Assembly: GCA_014695255.1 (NCBI GenBank)
Contig: JACJNX010000045.1
Coordinates: 1 to 32,162, forward strand
Reading direction: 5' to 3'
DNA: 32,162 nt
Source of the DNA: Cyanobacteria bacterium FACHB-63
GTDB taxonomy: Bacteria > Cyanobacteriota > Cyanobacteriia > Leptolyngbyales > Leptolyngbyaceae
The first letter of the stretch is position 1, and the number at the start of each line of letters is the position of its first letter. This document shows, in pieces, positions 25,981 through 31,755 of the stretch. The position numbers were made by a program, and so were the translations under genes. The notes beneath the pieces are model-generated. The model saw nothing but the letters and a program-made list of their open reading frames with translations, ran no database searches and was not told the DNA's origin.

Positions 25981-26139
25981 GATCAGAGCGCGACGGTAAC
26001 AGCGCTCACACGGGATACCATCTCGCTGAGTTTCGCAGGTTTCACGTCCGAGAGTGACGGCGCGATCGAATTCAAGGGCAGTGTCGAGCAGGAGCTTACG
26101 GGTCGAATCTTCGAGCATGACTTTTCAGGTGGTGAATAA
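25981..26139 (+). pseudogene. Possible 3' remnant of a gene
   Basis: An open + frame of about 52 codons with no start codon, ending TAA at 26137-26139 four bases before a terminator. It reads like a beta-rich protein end (TISLSFAGFTSES, then DGAIEFKGSVEQEL, ending FSGGE). Placement of the stop against a terminator suggests the end of a former gene whose 5' part was lost. A minus-strand frame of 78 codons (26118 to 25882) overlaps the same bases and is the competing reading. Confidence 0.3.
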
Positions 26140-26142
26140 GAA

Positions 26143-26177
26143 AAAAGCCGCTCCCGGTTGACGGGTGAGCGGCTTTT
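26143..26177. terminator. Bidirectional terminator
   Basis: AAAAGCCGCTC (26143-26153) pairs with GAGCGGCTTTT (26167-26177). U-runs are present on both strands. Confidence 0.9.
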
Positions 26178-26356
26178 GTTTGTACGTGTTTGGAATGGAC
26201 GTGGGATTGAGTTAGTCTTTACCGAGTTCAAAGCATCTCAGTTGAACTTGACATACTTCAAAACTCCTAAAGAACTCAACAGACAACTACGATCGATCAC
26301 ACTCGATCGATCAGTCGAAACATCATAAGAAATATTGATCGTTAAACCAGTACCCA

Positions 26357-26390
26357 AACTTGGCAATAGCTTAGAATAACTTGGTATACT
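26357..26390 (+). promoter_or_regulatory. RHH gene promoter with direct-repeat operator
   Basis: Extended -10 TGGTATACT (TATACT at 26385-26390). AACTTGG occurs at 26357-26363 and again at 26378-26384, exactly 21 bp apart (two helical turns), covering the -35 region and abutting the -10. This suits autorepression by a ribbon-helix-helix protein. Confidence 0.6.
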
Positions 26391-26417
26391 GGATGTAATA
26401 CGTTTCGGGAATAAATC

Positions 26418-26651
26418 ATGCGAGTGAAGCAGAAAAATCAGAAGCGAGTGAAAGGTGTTCCTGTCCAGTGGGAAGAAGTCAAGGTTCAGAAAATGATTGG
26501 ACTGACACCGACCGTTTGGCAGCTAATCGATGCACGAGCCGCCGAACTCAACCTCAGCCGTTCTGAGCTAGTCGAGCGGACGTTTCGAGGCTTGATCACT
26601 TGGACAGAATTCGATAGCACACTCCTGAACAGCCAAGACAATCAATCATAG
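26418..26651 (+). CDS. Ribbon-helix-helix DNA-binding regulator (CopG-like)
   Basis: 77 residues. A basic N-terminus (KQKNQKRVKG) is followed by an RHH fold: strand KVQKMIGL (22-29), helix A TVWQLIDARAAEL (32-44), turn NLSRS, helix B SELVERTFRGLI (49-60). It probably dimerises and binds the paired AACTTGG repeats in its own promoter. Located directly before the replicase-like gene, it may control copy number or replication, as CopG does in the pMV158 plasmid family. Start ATG 26418 follows GGGA. Confidence 0.75.
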   Translation: MRVKQKNQKRVKGVPVQWEEVKVQKMIGLTPTVWQLIDARAAELNLSRSELVERTFRGLITWTEFDSTLLNSQDNQS

Positions 26652-26666
26652 ATTCGGGTCTAAAGC

Positions 26667-26696
26667 AAAAACCCCGCGAGCGGCAAACTCACAGGG
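26667..26696 (-). terminator. Minus-strand-specific terminator antisense to the rep leader
   Basis: Minus strand: CCCTGTGAG (26688-26696), loop TTTGCCG, CTCGCGGGG (26672-26680), with two G-U pairs, then TTTTTG. On the plus strand the G-U pairs become C-A mismatches and no U-run follows, so it works in one direction only. No minus-strand gene lies upstream of it, which points to an antisense RNA against the rep leader. Confidence 0.7.
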
Positions 26697-26699
26697 ATT

Positions 26700-26821
26700 T
26701 CAAATATCACAGACCAGTCACTTCATCGAATTTAGCTTGTACGCACTAGCTGAGTTCGCTACCCGAAAGGGTTTCAGCAACTGACCGATTACCTCAATTC
26801 CTCAATTACCTTAATTTTAAC
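26700..26821. ncRNA. Rep leader with possible antisense RNA
   Basis: Contains ACCC-GAAA-GGGT (26761-26772) inside an outer GCTGA/TCAGC stem (26750-26754/26774-26778) and three tandem copies of a CCTYAATT motif (26792-26816) right before the rep ATG, which lacks a Shine-Dalgarno. A minus-strand transcript ending at the neighbouring terminator would form the complementary stem-loop. I could not find a convincing minus-strand promoter, so this is a proposal. Confidence 0.35.
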
Positions 26822-29176
26822 ATGACTAACCTGGCGATTCCAGTCCAAGAGCCCGCTAAGCCAAGACTCGAGATTAAAGCTCCAACTAACTCGCTGGCAT
26901 TCCTGATCTATCAAGACCAGTCTGAGGCAGCACAGGAAGCCTTCAGGAAGCACAACGAGAAACGCAAGAGCGAACCGAAAAAGGAGCCCAAAGGTTACAT
27001 CCGCAAATTCGTTCCCGGCTCGAAGCTCGTCTTAGATATCATCGACCGCATCTCGACCGAGAAGAAGTTGAGCAAAGAAGCCCGTCGCCTATATTGTCAC
27101 CTCTTGCACTGCTCCAATCTGCTCGAAGTGGACGCTGAAGAGTACGTTGTGATCTCAGCAGATCTGGTTAATAAGGTATTAGGCAGTCCAGCCCATAACG
27201 AGCTGATCGAGTCGGGTCTGGTGGACTTCACCGCGGAGAAACCCTTAGACGGCAAGTGCCGCACCTATAAGATCCTCGATCAGCACGCAGACGAAATCTA
27301 TCAGGCGCAATACCAGAGCCTTCTAGAAGACGATCTCGATCCGATATACAACCTGGTGACTGGCAAGCAGGCGAAGTATCGCCCCTCTCAGCGGTACAAC
27401 ACCAGCCGCAACGAGATTCCAGATCTGCTGCTACGGTCGTACGACAACATCACTATCTGCGCGTTTAACAAGCGCCAGGTCAAGCGGCATTTTGCTGAGA
27501 CCTACCCAGAGATGCCAAAGCGAGGCTCGAAAGAGGCGCGGACGCTGCAAGTCGATAAGTATTGCTTCGATATGACGCGAGCGCAGGAGTGCCGCCGACT
27601 CTCAGGTGATATCTGGTGTTACCGTCCCAGCTTCGAGCCCCAGAGTACCGGTCGAATCACCGAGCGCGGCGGGTTTCAAAGCTGTACTACGGAAATGAAG
27701 CAAGCGGCATTCTACGGCATTCGTGATGTCTTCAACTTCGATATGCGATCGAGCCAGCCAAATCTGTTGATCATTCTGCTTGAGAGAGCAGGGCTCGATT
27801 CAAGCTGGCTGAGGGAGTACATCTCGAACAAAGACAACAAGTTTATCTATGCCGAGCGCGCCGGTCTTCTGGTTGGGGCTTGGAAGAAGTGTTTACTCGC
27901 AGCGATTATGGGCAGTCCCTTCCCAACCAAGAAGCAGCGAAACAACCCAGGAAACGGATATAGCAGCATTGCAGATTACGTCTGGGAAGCGGTCGCAGCC
28001 GATAAGGATGCAAAGTACCTAGTGACGCTTGGGAAGCTTCAGAAGGTGCTACAGCCGTTGCTTAAAGTGATGGCTCAGTGGCACAAGCTGCTGATCGAAG
28101 ACGCCAAACAAAATCCTTTCCAGGTAGGCAAGGAGTATTTCGTCCGTAACGAAGCGGGTTGCGTCTTCCCGCTGAAAGACTACCTGAACGAGCAAGGCGA
28201 GCTGATAAACAAGGAAGAACTGAAACGCCGCCTAGCAGCATTCCACCTGCAAGGCATGGAGGCTCTAATCGTTCACACGCTGACCGGGTTAGCCGAGGAA
28301 TTCGGCTTCCGCGTCCTGAGCAACCAGCACGACGGCTTGGTCGTACTAGGGCGCATACCCGACGCAGCGGTACAGCGGACACTCGAGATCACAGGAATCC
28401 CCACGGAGCGCGTCGCGTTCGACAAGAAGGATCTCTGCGACGAGCTACCCGATTGGCTACGGAACGAAACCGACACCGACACCGACATCGAAGCGGCGCT
28501 CAAGGCGCTTTTCAACGCAGAGAACCCCGGAAACCCCGGCGGACTGAAACCCAGCCAACCAACGGGAGAAGGAACAGGGGAAGAACAGGGAAGAAAGGCA
28601 CAGGAAAGAAGGAACAAAGAGGGAGAACCAAGGGAGAACAACCGGAAGAACGCCCAGGGAACAACCGCACAACACCCACCAAGCATTAGTACATCGTACA
28701 TAATGGCTACACCCCCCGCCACCACAGGGTTAGAACCCGATTCATTTTTTCGTTCAGGAAGTGGGCCCGCTTCTGGTGACAGCGCTGATGTGCTGCTGAA
28801 GGTCGAGGCGTTCGTGGGTGGAAGGGGGTACGTTTCTGTCCAAGATGTCGCGGCTGAACTTGGTCTCTCGGAGCGTAAAGCAGGCTCGGCTCTCAAACAA
28901 TTAGGTTGGGAACGCGGACGCAAGCGGATCAACAGTAAGCATGTGTGGTTCTACTTCGCGCCTCAACCGACCACAGAACAGGCTCCTGAGCCTCAGCCAG
29001 CAGCCTCGAAGCCCAAGGCTAAGTCAAAGGCTCAGCCCAAGCCCGCGCCTGCTCCTGAGCTTGCTGAGCCCGAATCAAAGTCCACTGGACTCGGTAACGA
29101 TGGCGGCGCGTTTCGGAGATTGATCGAGCAGGCGATGGCGATGAACGACTCTCAATCCGATCGAGCTAGCGCCTAG
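26822..29176 (+). CDS. Replicase-like protein with family-A polymerase palm
   Basis: 784 residues. N-terminal part (about 60-155) looks like a winged helix (SKEARRLYCHLLHCSN ... LIESGLVDF). The core (about 270-515) follows the order of family-A polymerases: TGR (276-278), motif A NFDMRSSQ (305-312, D307), a motif B-like GAWKKCLLAAIMG (352-364), a QG helix (LAAFHLQGMEALIVHTLTGL, 471-490) and motif C NQHDGL (501-506, D504). Both metal-binding aspartates are kept; the usual Glu after HD is Gly, and the motif B Tyr is Met. No 3'-5' exonuclease motifs are seen. A disordered linker (about 550-650) leads to a C-terminal winged helix (658-712) and an Ala/Pro/Lys-rich tail. It probably replicates the element, as a DNA polymerase or primase; an RNA polymerase role is not excluded. 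Confidence 0.7.
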   Translation: MTNLAIPVQEPAKPRLEIKAPTNSLAFLIYQDQSEAAQEAFRKHNEKRKSEPKKEPKGYIRKFVPGSKLVLDIIDRISTEKKLSKEARRLYCHLLHCSNLLEVDAEEYVVISADLVNKVLGSPAHNELIESGLVDFTAEKPLDGKCRTYKILDQHADEIYQAQYQSLLEDDLDPIYNLVTGKQAKYRPSQRYNTSRNEIPDLLLRSYDNITICAFNKRQVKRHFAETYPEMPKRGSKEARTLQVDKYCFDMTRAQECRRLSGDIWCYRPSFEPQSTGRITERGGFQSCTTEMKQAAFYGIRDVFNFDMRSSQPNLLIILLERAGLDSSWLREYISNKDNKFIYAERAGLLVGAWKKCLLAAIMGSPFPTKKQRNNPGNGYSSIADYVWEAVAADKDAKYLVTLGKLQKVLQPLLKVMAQWHKLLIEDAKQNPFQVGKEYFVRNEAGCVFPLKDYLNEQGELINKEELKRRLAAFHLQGMEALIVHTLTGLAEEFGFRVLSNQHDGLVVLGRIPDAAVQRTLEITGIPTERVAFDKKDLCDELPDWLRNETDTDTDIEAALKALFNAENPGNPGGLKPSQPTGEGTGEEQGRKAQERRNKEGEPRENNRKNAQGTTAQHPPSISTSYIMATPPATTGLEPDSFFRSGSGPASGDSADVLLKVEAFVGGRGYVSVQDVAAELGLSERKAGSALKQLGWERGRKRINSKHVWFYFAPQPTTEQAPEPQPAASKPKAKSKAQPKPAPAPELAEPESKSTGLGNDGGAFRRLIEQAMAMNDSQSDRASA

Positions 29177-29184
29177 CCGTCTAC

Positions 29185-29216
29185 GCGGCGCTGCGGCTGA
29201 TCTGCTGTGGCGCCGC
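29185..29216. repeat. GC-rich inverted repeat after rep
   Basis: GCGGCGC (29185-29191) and GCGCCGC (29210-29216), perfect arms with an 18-base loop and no U-run. It may be a weak terminator or an origin-associated structure. Confidence 0.45.
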
Positions 29217-29333
29217 TATTCCCAGCAAACTCTAAGGACAATATAAAGTCTGTACAAAGAAGTATGCGTGAAGGTCTTCGTTAGAAAAGACTACTGGTTA
29301 AGATCTCAGGGCTCTCAATTCACCTGTAAGTCA

Positions 29334-29702
29334 ATGCTCAAATTACTCATCCCGGTTGCTTTCTCTTGTCTGACCTCTTTTTCGTTCGTCTTGCCAGTCG
29401 GTGCTCAAACCAGTCCGCCTGGATTTCGAGTGACTGAAAACGCGATCAACATGGCGCGGCACTTTCTTGAAAAGTCCAACAACTTCACCAGTAAGCTCGA
29501 TGATGACCAAATCAGTCGCGCGCTCGAATTCTACTGTGAGGTGCGTTCCGGTGGTGTCAGGGATAGAGACTTTGAATTCATCACGTCTCAGCAGCTCGCA
29601 TTGACTATACCTCGCAATCGTCAGCAAGATTGGCGGCATTTCTTTGGAGTTGTAAGCACCACGGCGCAGGAGTTAGTTTGTCCAGAATACAGAGATCGCT
29701 AA
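29334..29702 (+). CDS. Small secreted protein, DUF732-like pattern
   Basis: From ATG 29334 the protein has 122 residues with a Sec signal peptide (MLKLLIPVAFSCLTSFSFVL) and probable cleavage after VGA. The frame is open back to GTG 29268, but that would bury the signal. The mature part has helices around ARHFLEKSNNF, ISRALEFYCEVRSG and FFGVVSTTAQELVCPEY, with one Cys in each of the last two. This spacing resembles small actinobacterial secreted DUF732 proteins, where the two Cys form a disulfide; the link is my inference. A TATAAA at 29242-29247 may be its promoter -10. The function is unknown. Confidence 0.6.
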   Translation: MLKLLIPVAFSCLTSFSFVLPVGAQTSPPGFRVTENAINMARHFLEKSNNFTSKLDDDQISRALEFYCEVRSGGVRDRDFEFITSQQLALTIPRNRQQDWRHFFGVVSTTAQELVCPEYRDR

Positions 29703-29711
29703 AACCTGTGA

Positions 29712-29837
29712 TCAGTCGTCTCATGCAACAAGCGTAAAACGATCAACCACGGCAAAAATATCGAGTGGTTCGAGCCCTATCGCGAACAAGGATTAGATGT
29801 AGTAGTTCACGCCATGAACGACGACAGATTGATCTAA
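29712..29837 (+). pseudogene. Possible gene fragment
   Basis: A start-less frame of about 41 codons reading ...NIEWFEPYREQGLDVVVHAM and ending NDDRLI-stop. The residue mix is protein-like, with codons unlike random sequence, but I recognise no family. It could be a decayed 3' end of an accessory gene. Confidence 0.25.
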
Positions 29838-29854
29838 TTGGTGCCAAATTAGCA

Positions 29855-29902
29855 ACCCTACCGCCTCCTCAAAAACCAGTAAAAACGGGGAGGCGGTGGG
29901 GT
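29855..29902 (+). terminator. Long GC-rich hairpin, probable terminator
   Basis: Arms ACCCTACCGCCTCC (29855-29868) and GGAGGCGGTGGGGT (29889-29902) make a 14-bp stem with one G-U pair and a 20-base A-rich loop, followed shortly by GTTTTCTT. It could also be an origin structure. Confidence 0.6.
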
Positions 29903-30084
29903 ATCGTTTTCTTGATATATCTACGTTTCAGCGGTGTTTGATCTCCTATGGGGTTAGGGATTTTGTCTTCGCCGCCGCCCCCCAAGACCAGCACGGTTAA
30001 CGAGAGCGGCGCGCCCCTTTCGCACACCTGCATCTACTCCTTTAGACGTAGAGTCGGTGATTATGCGTCACAAATCTACCGCCG

Positions 30085-30222
30085 ATGTATCGCCGTCTTT
30101 TGCTGATCGTTTTGCTGGCCGCGCTTCTGCTTGCAAGTATCGCCGGCTTCCGACTGCTTCAGAGGGTCGTATCCTCGCTCAATCCGGCCACCTTCATGCA
30201 GCCGCCGGATTACGATGTATAG
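30085..30222 (+). CDS. Small single-TM protein (45 residues)
   Basis: A short ORF starting MYRRLLLIVLLAALLLASIA and ending PPDYDV. A positively charged start leads into a strong hydrophobic helix (residues 5-20), then a basic/amphipathic middle (FRLLQRVVSSLNP) and an acidic end. This is the form of a membrane-inserted small protein or an uncleaved signal anchor. It has no clear Shine-Dalgarno, and its G+C is higher than its surroundings. No homology is recognised; small element-encoded membrane proteins include toxins, lysis and entry-exclusion proteins, but nothing here decides among them. Confidence 0.45.
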   Translation: MYRRLLLIVLLAALLLASIAGFRLLQRVVSSLNPATFMQPPDYDV

Positions 30223-30407
30223 CGCCCGCTAGATCGATCGAATCACGTAATGCTTGATCGATCAAGAACAGTCAAAAAGTACAATCAACTTTTTACTAGA
30301 ACTGGTAAAACGAAAGCCGCCCATGACAATGAGTCTAGGGCGGCTTTTTAATGGCTTAGCAGACCGAGCGGATTGAGGGCTCTAGGCGCGATCATCGCTG
30401 TACTCCG
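30223..30407. other. Intergenic region with GATCGATC repeats and terminator
   Basis: Contains GATCGATCGAATCA and GATCGATCAAGA (about 30233-30261), an imperfect inverted repeat TTTTACtagaactgGTAAAA (about 30290-30310) and the terminator at 30313-30349. No gene. Confidence 0.5.
30313..30349. terminator. Bidirectional terminator downstream of the second RHH gene
   Basis: AAAGCCGCCC (30313-30322) pairs with GGGCGGCTTT (30338-30347), followed by TT on + and by TTTCGTTTT on the minus strand. It serves the minus-strand RHH gene and any + transcript. Confidence 0.88.
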
Positions 30408-30650
30408 TTAATCTTCTGTGCTGAATTCCGCCTGGTAGCGGTCTACCAACGCTCGATACTCCTCAAGCTTCGTCGGATTTTCTAATTCCCAGCGATCCGA
30501 GCCTTCTCGGATGTAGCGCTCCAATTGCGCTGTGTCACTACGATCCTCAAGGACTGATATTGCTTTCAATCGCGCTAGAAGCTCGTAATTGATTTTGTAA
30601 TTGACCCGTTTCGCGGGCTTCTTTTGCCTACCCACTGTTGCAGTCGTCAT
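30408..30650 (-). CDS. Ribbon-helix-helix protein, second copy (plasmid regulator-like)
   Basis: 80 residues. RHH fold: strand KRVNYKIN (14-21), helix A ELLARLKAISVLED (23-36), helix B TAQLERYIREGS (40-51), then an acidic helical tail (KLEEYRALVDRYQAEFSTED). The strong Shine-Dalgarno AAGGAG lies just before ATG 30650. The upstream region has four degenerate AATCGTAT-type repeats (30671-30736) that this protein could bind. No toxin gene partner is seen next to it, so a plasmid-type repressor fits better than an antitoxin. Confidence 0.75.
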   Translation of the reverse strand: MTTATVGRQKKPAKRVNYKINYELLARLKAISVLEDRSDTAQLERYIREGSDRWELENPTKLEEYRALVDRYQAEFSTED

Positions 30651-30670
30651 CTAAGGACTCCTTTTTATTC

Positions 30671-30736
30671 AACCGTACATCTGTCAATATTACATACTAT
30701 TTTCTCAATCGTATATATTGTTATGTAATCGTATGT
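30671..30736. repeat. Four degenerate AATCGTAT-type direct repeats
   Basis: AACCGTACAT (30671), AATATTACAT (30686), AATCGTATAT (30707) and AATCGTATGT (30727); the last three are spaced 21 and 20 bp. They lie in an AT-rich divergent control region and may be RHH operators or iterons. Confidence 0.55.
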
Positions 30737-30743
30737 ACGCTAC

Positions 30744-30749
30744 TATAAA
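30744..30749 (+). promoter_or_regulatory. Possible -10 box of the downstream coiled-coil gene
   Basis: TATAAA at 30744-30749, with no well-spaced -35; the palindromes at 30759-30811 would lie in the leader. Confidence 0.35.
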
Positions 30750-30758
30750 ACTGAAGCA

Positions 30759-30811
30759 AAACCGAGAACTCGGTTTTAGAACCAGTTCTGAACCAGGTTG
30801 GAACTGGTTCG
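30759..30811. repeat. Palindrome cluster (operator or origin candidate)
   Basis: A perfect palindrome AAAACCGAG-AA-CTCGGTTTT (30759-30778) is followed by AACCAGTTC ... GAACTGGTT (9-bp arms, 12-bp spacer, about 30780-30809) with an interleaved GAACCAG ... CTGGTTC pair. CCAGGTT recurs at 30825. The density of overlapping inverted repeats is unusual for this window. Confidence 0.65.
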
Positions 30812-30882
30812 AACCTAGGCACAACCAGGTTTAGCTACAGGTGTAATTGAGACTCAAATCTTTGAAAACTGGAGGAAACTTT

Positions 30883-31647
30883 ATGACCAACAAAACGACT
30901 GTATCGCCCGATATGCCTGAGTTTGAGCGTTTGAAACTAGAGGAAACCAGAGAACGACTGATGAAAACTTACACCACACTCGATGGAACTGAAGTGAGTC
31001 TTGACGAAACTGGAATCGAACCCGAGAAAACCGCAGGAAAACCGGCGAGAGAACTGGACAAAACTGGAGTCACTTTTCCCGCCAGTTTTAACGATGTGGC
31101 TGAGGGAATGAAGCGGAACGGGTTCGTTTGTAACGGCAACACCTTGAAGGGATCTTGGATGAATAAGTACATCCGACCTGCCTATGAGGGTGTCGATTGC
31201 CCCGAGATCCAAGACGCGAAAGGTCGCGTTACCGAGTTCGGATTCGACGCGATTGGTGAAGTGATCGACCGCTGCATCCAAGGCGAGAATGGTCAGAAGA
31301 TCGCGGTCGAAACGCTGCGTGAGGAGTTACTCGAGCGGTACGGCGGGAAGCCGGTTAAAGACAGTCTGTCAATTGCTCAGCAAATTTTGGAAAAGGCGAA
31401 GAGCAAGCGGGATGAAGCCGAGCAAGCCAAGCAAACCTCGGCACTCGTCAAACAAGAAGCCAAATCACAGCTTGAATTGCTTCAAGAGGCGATTGAGGCT
31501 CTGAAAGAATCTCACGACGACGATGTGTCGATCATGGAGCTAACCGAGGAAGAAAAGGCTCGCATCATGCAGGAAGAACTAGCGAAGCATTTAGCCGCTG
31601 AGCAGTACCGGCAAGAAGTCAGGCAGCAACTAAAAAAGAACAAGTAA
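30883..31647 (+). CDS. Unknown coiled-coil accessory protein
   Basis: 254 residues from ATG 30883, which has GGAGG at a good distance; an upstream TTG-type start at 30847 would read through that site. The first 60 residues are acidic and rich in Glu/Thr. A compact middle domain (about 64-135: FNDVAEGMKRNGFVCNGNTL, SWMNKYIRPAYEG, FGFDAIGEVIDRCIQG) may be helix-turn-helix-like. From 160 on it is highly charged and coiled-coil-forming (ILEKAKSKRDEAEQAKQTSA, LLQEAIEALKESHDDD, KARIMQEELAKHLAAE) with a basic end. Context beside an RHH gene and repeats suggests a partition or replication helper, but this is only inference. Confidence 0.6.
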   Translation: MTNKTTVSPDMPEFERLKLEETRERLMKTYTTLDGTEVSLDETGIEPEKTAGKPARELDKTGVTFPASFNDVAEGMKRNGFVCNGNTLKGSWMNKYIRPAYEGVDCPEIQDAKGRVTEFGFDAIGEVIDRCIQGENGQKIAVETLREELLERYGGKPVKDSLSIAQQILEKAKSKRDEAEQAKQTSALVKQEAKSQLELLQEAIEALKESHDDDVSIMELTEEEKARIMQEELAKHLAAEQYRQEVRQQLKKNK

Positions 31648-31718
31648 CCGTCGCCTCGTTTCTAAAGCGACTACTGAGACAACTGTTTTATGCCTGCTGC
31701 TTTTTTCTGTGAAGTCCG

Positions 31719-31739
31719 CCCCGCTGTAACGCGGGGTTT
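31719..31739 (+). terminator. Probable terminator after the coiled-coil gene
   Basis: CCCCGC (31719-31724), loop TGTAAC, GCGGGG (31731-31736), followed by TTTCCT. The U-run is short. Confidence 0.6.
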
Positions 31740-31755
31740 CCTATTGGAGTTGCCA

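Larger units (their letters stand above)
25977..26417. other. Intergenic region between recombinase and RHH gene
   Basis: 440 bp holding a truncated-looking open frame (25981-26139), a strong terminator (26143-26177), tandem CGATCGATCA copies near 26289-26313, and the RHH promoter with operator repeats (26357-26390). Confidence 0.6.
29703..30084. other. Intergenic region with ORF remnant and long hairpin
   Basis: 380 bp containing an open frame without a start (29712-29837), a 14-bp hairpin (29855-29902) and a GC-rich stretch (about 29975-30020). No complete gene is seen. Confidence 0.5.

Noticed and set aside
25882-26118. A 78-codon minus-strand frame overlapping the recombinase 3' end
   Set aside because: It overlaps the recombinase by 95 bp and has no Shine-Dalgarno. 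The cysteine pair (IPCERC) is suggestive, but the opposite strand reads at least as well and ends at a terminator.
26280-26320. Tandem CGATCGATCA copies as replication iterons
   Set aside because: Only two copies, similar to common GATC-rich sequence in this genome, and not clearly arranged with other repeats.
28273-28932. A 219-codon minus-strand frame opposite the replicase gene
   Set aside because: It is a shadow of the biased low-complexity linker codons and has no start signals of its own.
30408-30650. Antitoxin of a toxin-antitoxin pair
   Set aside because: The RHH fold would fit, but there is no adjacent toxin-sized gene on the same strand and a terminator follows it directly.
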